Assembly: GCA_025935445.1 (NCBI GenBank)
Contig: JAICVG010000095.1
Span: 1 to 5,754, forward strand
Direction: 5' to 3'
Length of the DNA: 5,754 nucleotides
From: Nitrososphaera sp.
GTDB taxonomy: Archaea > Thermoproteota > Nitrososphaeria > Nitrososphaerales > Nitrososphaeraceae
Part shown: positions 5,019 to 5,754 of the stretch, in pieces
How the letters are laid out: each line of letters starts with the position of its first letter
Numbering within the stretch: the stretch's first letter is position 1
Program-made: the position numbers and the translations under genes
The notes under the pieces: generated by a model
Databases searched by the model: none
What the model was told of the DNA's origin: nothing
The model's input: the letters and a program-made list of their open reading frames with translations, nothing else

Positions 5019-5411
5019 ATGCACAACAATATAATCGCCATTGTAGCAATTTGCTTTGCGACAGTGGGGGCATTGTGGGGTATAGGCAATCTCATGAATC
5101 CTGAGCCAGACGTTGATCTACCTATCGAGGATGTTCTCCTCATAGCGCAGAGAAGCACATTTAACGGTACCAACCCCGATGTGTACGTGGCCGTAAACGT
5201 TCCGACGAAGCTGGTTGTGCAAAACGATGACGCCGTAACCCATGACCTGAAAGTTGATGCATCCTCAAATGGCGGAATAACACCGATAAATACTGCCCCG
5301 CTACGTGGCGGCCAGAACTTTCACACAGCTATCGTAGTATCAAAACCCGGTACGTATGAATATTACTGCTCCTATCATCCGCAGATGCGGGGACACATTA
5401 ACGGTCAATAA
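5019..5411 (+). CDS. Membrane-anchored type I blue-copper protein (cupredoxin, amicyanin-like)
   Basis: The 130-residue protein starts with a hydrophobic segment (about 4-24, IIAIVAICFATVGALWGIG) that would act as an uncleaved anchor or signal, placing the rest on the outer face of the membrane. The cupredoxin domain (about 38-130) has the full type I copper set: His75 (AVTHDLKV), Cys117, His120 and Met123 in YYCSYHPQMRG. The C-x2-H-x2-M loop is the short form typical of amicyanin, rather than the C-x2-H-x4-M of plastocyanin. In ammonia-oxidising archaea such proteins are thought to carry electrons in place of c-type cytochromes; that role here is inferred. The last strand, GHINGQ, is unusually polar for the buried C-terminal strand. 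No partner oxidase gene lies in the window. The ATG precedes the anchor directly. Confidence 0.93.
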   Translation: MHNNIIAIVAICFATVGALWGIGNLMNPEPDVDLPIEDVLLIAQRSTFNGTNPDVYVAVNVPTKLVVQNDDAVTHDLKVDASSNGGITPINTAPLRGGQNFHTAIVVSKPGTYEYYCSYHPQMRGHINGQ

Positions 5412-5569
5412 TGTCAGAGAGCGAGACATCTTTGAAAGTTCTTCTTTCAGGTGTGAATTACTATTTGCAGTTACCTTATAGCGCTACTGCGCCACTGCGT
5501 TCCATTTTATTAAGAACAGGCAGAGAAAACTGGTTGAACTGTATTTTTTTGCCTGCATTGTCAGGCTGA
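5411..5569 (+). CDS. Possible 52-residue ORF overlapping the cupredoxin stop
   Basis: An ATG inside the cupredoxin stop (TAATG, the same junction as rpo7-spt4) opens a frame of 52 codons to a TGA at 5567. The product begins MSESETSLKVLLSGVNYYLQ and continues with a Leu-rich middle; it matches no family I know. Against it, no Shine-Dalgarno precedes it, the frame runs through a seven-T tract, and it covers the most likely 3' end of the cupredoxin transcript. It may be a real coupled small gene, a decayed remnant, or chance. Confidence 0.25.
   Translation: MSESETSLKVLLSGVNYYLQLPYSATAPLRSILLRTGRENWLNCIFLPALSG
5432..5450 (+). repeat. Short AT-rich hairpin after the cupredoxin gene
   Basis: TTGAAAG (5432-5438) pairs with CTTTCAG (5444-5450) over 7 bp with one wobble and a 5-base loop, 20 bases after the cupredoxin stop. 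No T-tract follows directly. It may stabilise the mRNA end or be chance. Confidence 0.25.
5517..5566 (+). other. T-tract and mutually exclusive hairpins, possible 3' end of the cupredoxin transcript
   Basis: Seven T at 5544-5550 form the clearest U-tract after the cupredoxin gene. TGCCTG at 5550-5555 can pair either with CAGGCA (5517-5522) or, through GCCTG, with CAGGC (5562-5566), but not with both. The T-tract lies in the loop of the first hairpin and before the second. The pairings are exact; whether they mean termination, an attenuator-like switch or nothing is open. Confidence 0.3.
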
Positions 5570-5662
5570 GTTCCTATTCAGGTTAAAGATTGATGAGCCT
5601 AAAATAATCGCAACACAAGTTAACCCCTCTATACTTTGACGATCTAAGAGTTTCTTGTACCT
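5570..5662. other. Intergenic stretch, nothing recognised
   Basis: Between the possible small ORF and the end of the minus-strand GTPase gene I see no frame of note, no tRNA and no clear terminator. A weak AT-rich box (CTATACTTTG, near 5629-5638) could be a plus-strand promoter for something beyond the window, but it faces into a gene. Confidence 0.4.
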
Positions 5663-5754
5663 TTAGGTGGATGTCCCGGAAACCTTCACTATTGTAAGTA
5701 CATCTTCATCGGCTAGCTTGTGGTCAAGACCTACCTTTTGTCCAGCAAATTTCG
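5663..5754 (-). CDS. C-terminal end of a DRG-type (Obg-family) GTPase, TGS domain, partial
   Basis: Only the last 29 codons and the stop are in the window; the rest lies to the right. The visible end reads KFAGQKVGLDHKLADEDV followed by LTIVKVSGTST. This matches the close of the TGS domain of archaeal/eukaryotic DRG GTP-binding proteins, where a Lys/Arg-x-Pro/Ala-Gly-Gln-x-Val-Gly-x-Asp-His-x-Leu-x-Asp-x-Asp-Val pattern ends the protein. DRG proteins bind ribosomes and are linked to translation under stress. The G domain cannot be seen, so another TGS protein remains possible, but the GLDH...L.DEDV pattern favours DRG. It converges on the cupredoxin gene. The frame is read directly from the sequence and starts inside a split codon at the window edge. 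Confidence 0.75.
   Translation of the reverse strand, partial: KFAGQKVGLDHKLADEDVLTIVKVSGTST

Noticed and set aside
5481..5492. GCGC-TACT-GCGC mini-hairpin, with TACTGCGC also found in the TRAM terminator at 4687-4694
   Set aside because: A four-base stem and an eight-base match are too short to call a repeat family.
5411..5662. tRNA, C/D-box RNA or other known RNA gene in the right-hand gap
   Set aside because: No T-arm GGTTCGA-type motif was found; a TTGATGA near 5590 resembles a C box but no D box follows at a suitable distance on the plus strand.
1..5754. CRISPR array, insertion sequence, integration site, toxin-antitoxin or defence cassette
   Set aside because: No spaced direct repeats, transposase or integrase frames, or terminal inverted repeats were seen; most coding space is explained by housekeeping genes.

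Overview
The window looks like chromosomal DNA of an ammonia-oxidising-type archaeon (Thaumarchaeota/Nitrososphaerota, most likely the soil Nitrososphaerales side). The reasons are an archaeal Rpo7-Spt4 gene pair, a ribosomal protein S30e gene, a free-standing TRAM-domain protein, a membrane-anchored blue-copper protein, and several genes whose TATA-like boxes lie about 22-32 bases before the start codon, which implies leaderless or nearly leaderless mRNAs. The assignment rests on reading the proteins and on remembered families; no database search was possible. No insertion sequence, CRISPR array, rRNA or tRNA was seen.

Layout. Bases 1-466 hold the 3' part of a gene for a protein with a ribbon-helix-helix-like start. 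Bases 525-2173 form a tight plus-strand unit, rpo7 (RNA polymerase), spt4 (elongation factor) and nadC (quinolinate phosphoribosyltransferase), with TAATG and TAGATG junctions. nadA (quinolinate synthase) lies on the minus strand from 3113 to 2163 and overlaps the end of nadC tail to tail by 11 bp. A 205-bp divergent spacer separates nadA from rps30e and contains a perfect 12-bp palindrome. nadX (aspartate dehydrogenase) follows rps30e, then a solitary TRAM protein that ends in a clear hairpin plus T-tract. Next come a small unrecognised minus-strand gene (4730-4927), a divergently transcribed amicyanin-like cupredoxin (5019-5411), a possible overlapping 52-residue ORF, and the last 29 codons of a DRG-type GTPase entering from the right on the minus strand.

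Together nadX, nadA and nadC encode the whole de novo route from L-aspartate to nicotinate mononucleotide: NadX makes iminoaspartate, NadA condenses it with dihydroxyacetone phosphate to quinolinate, and NadC converts quinolinate to NaMN. The dehydrogenase takes the place of the oxygen-using oxidase NadB. The three genes lie in separate transcription units, interleaved with transcription and translation genes. The cluster is therefore a neighbourhood rather than an operon, and shared control would have to act at several promoters. The palindrome in the nadA/rps30e spacer, part of which recurs before nadX, is the best candidate for such control. No wholly new defence or mobile system is visible. 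The least explained items are the small minus-strand gene, the spacer palindrome and the region after the cupredoxin gene.
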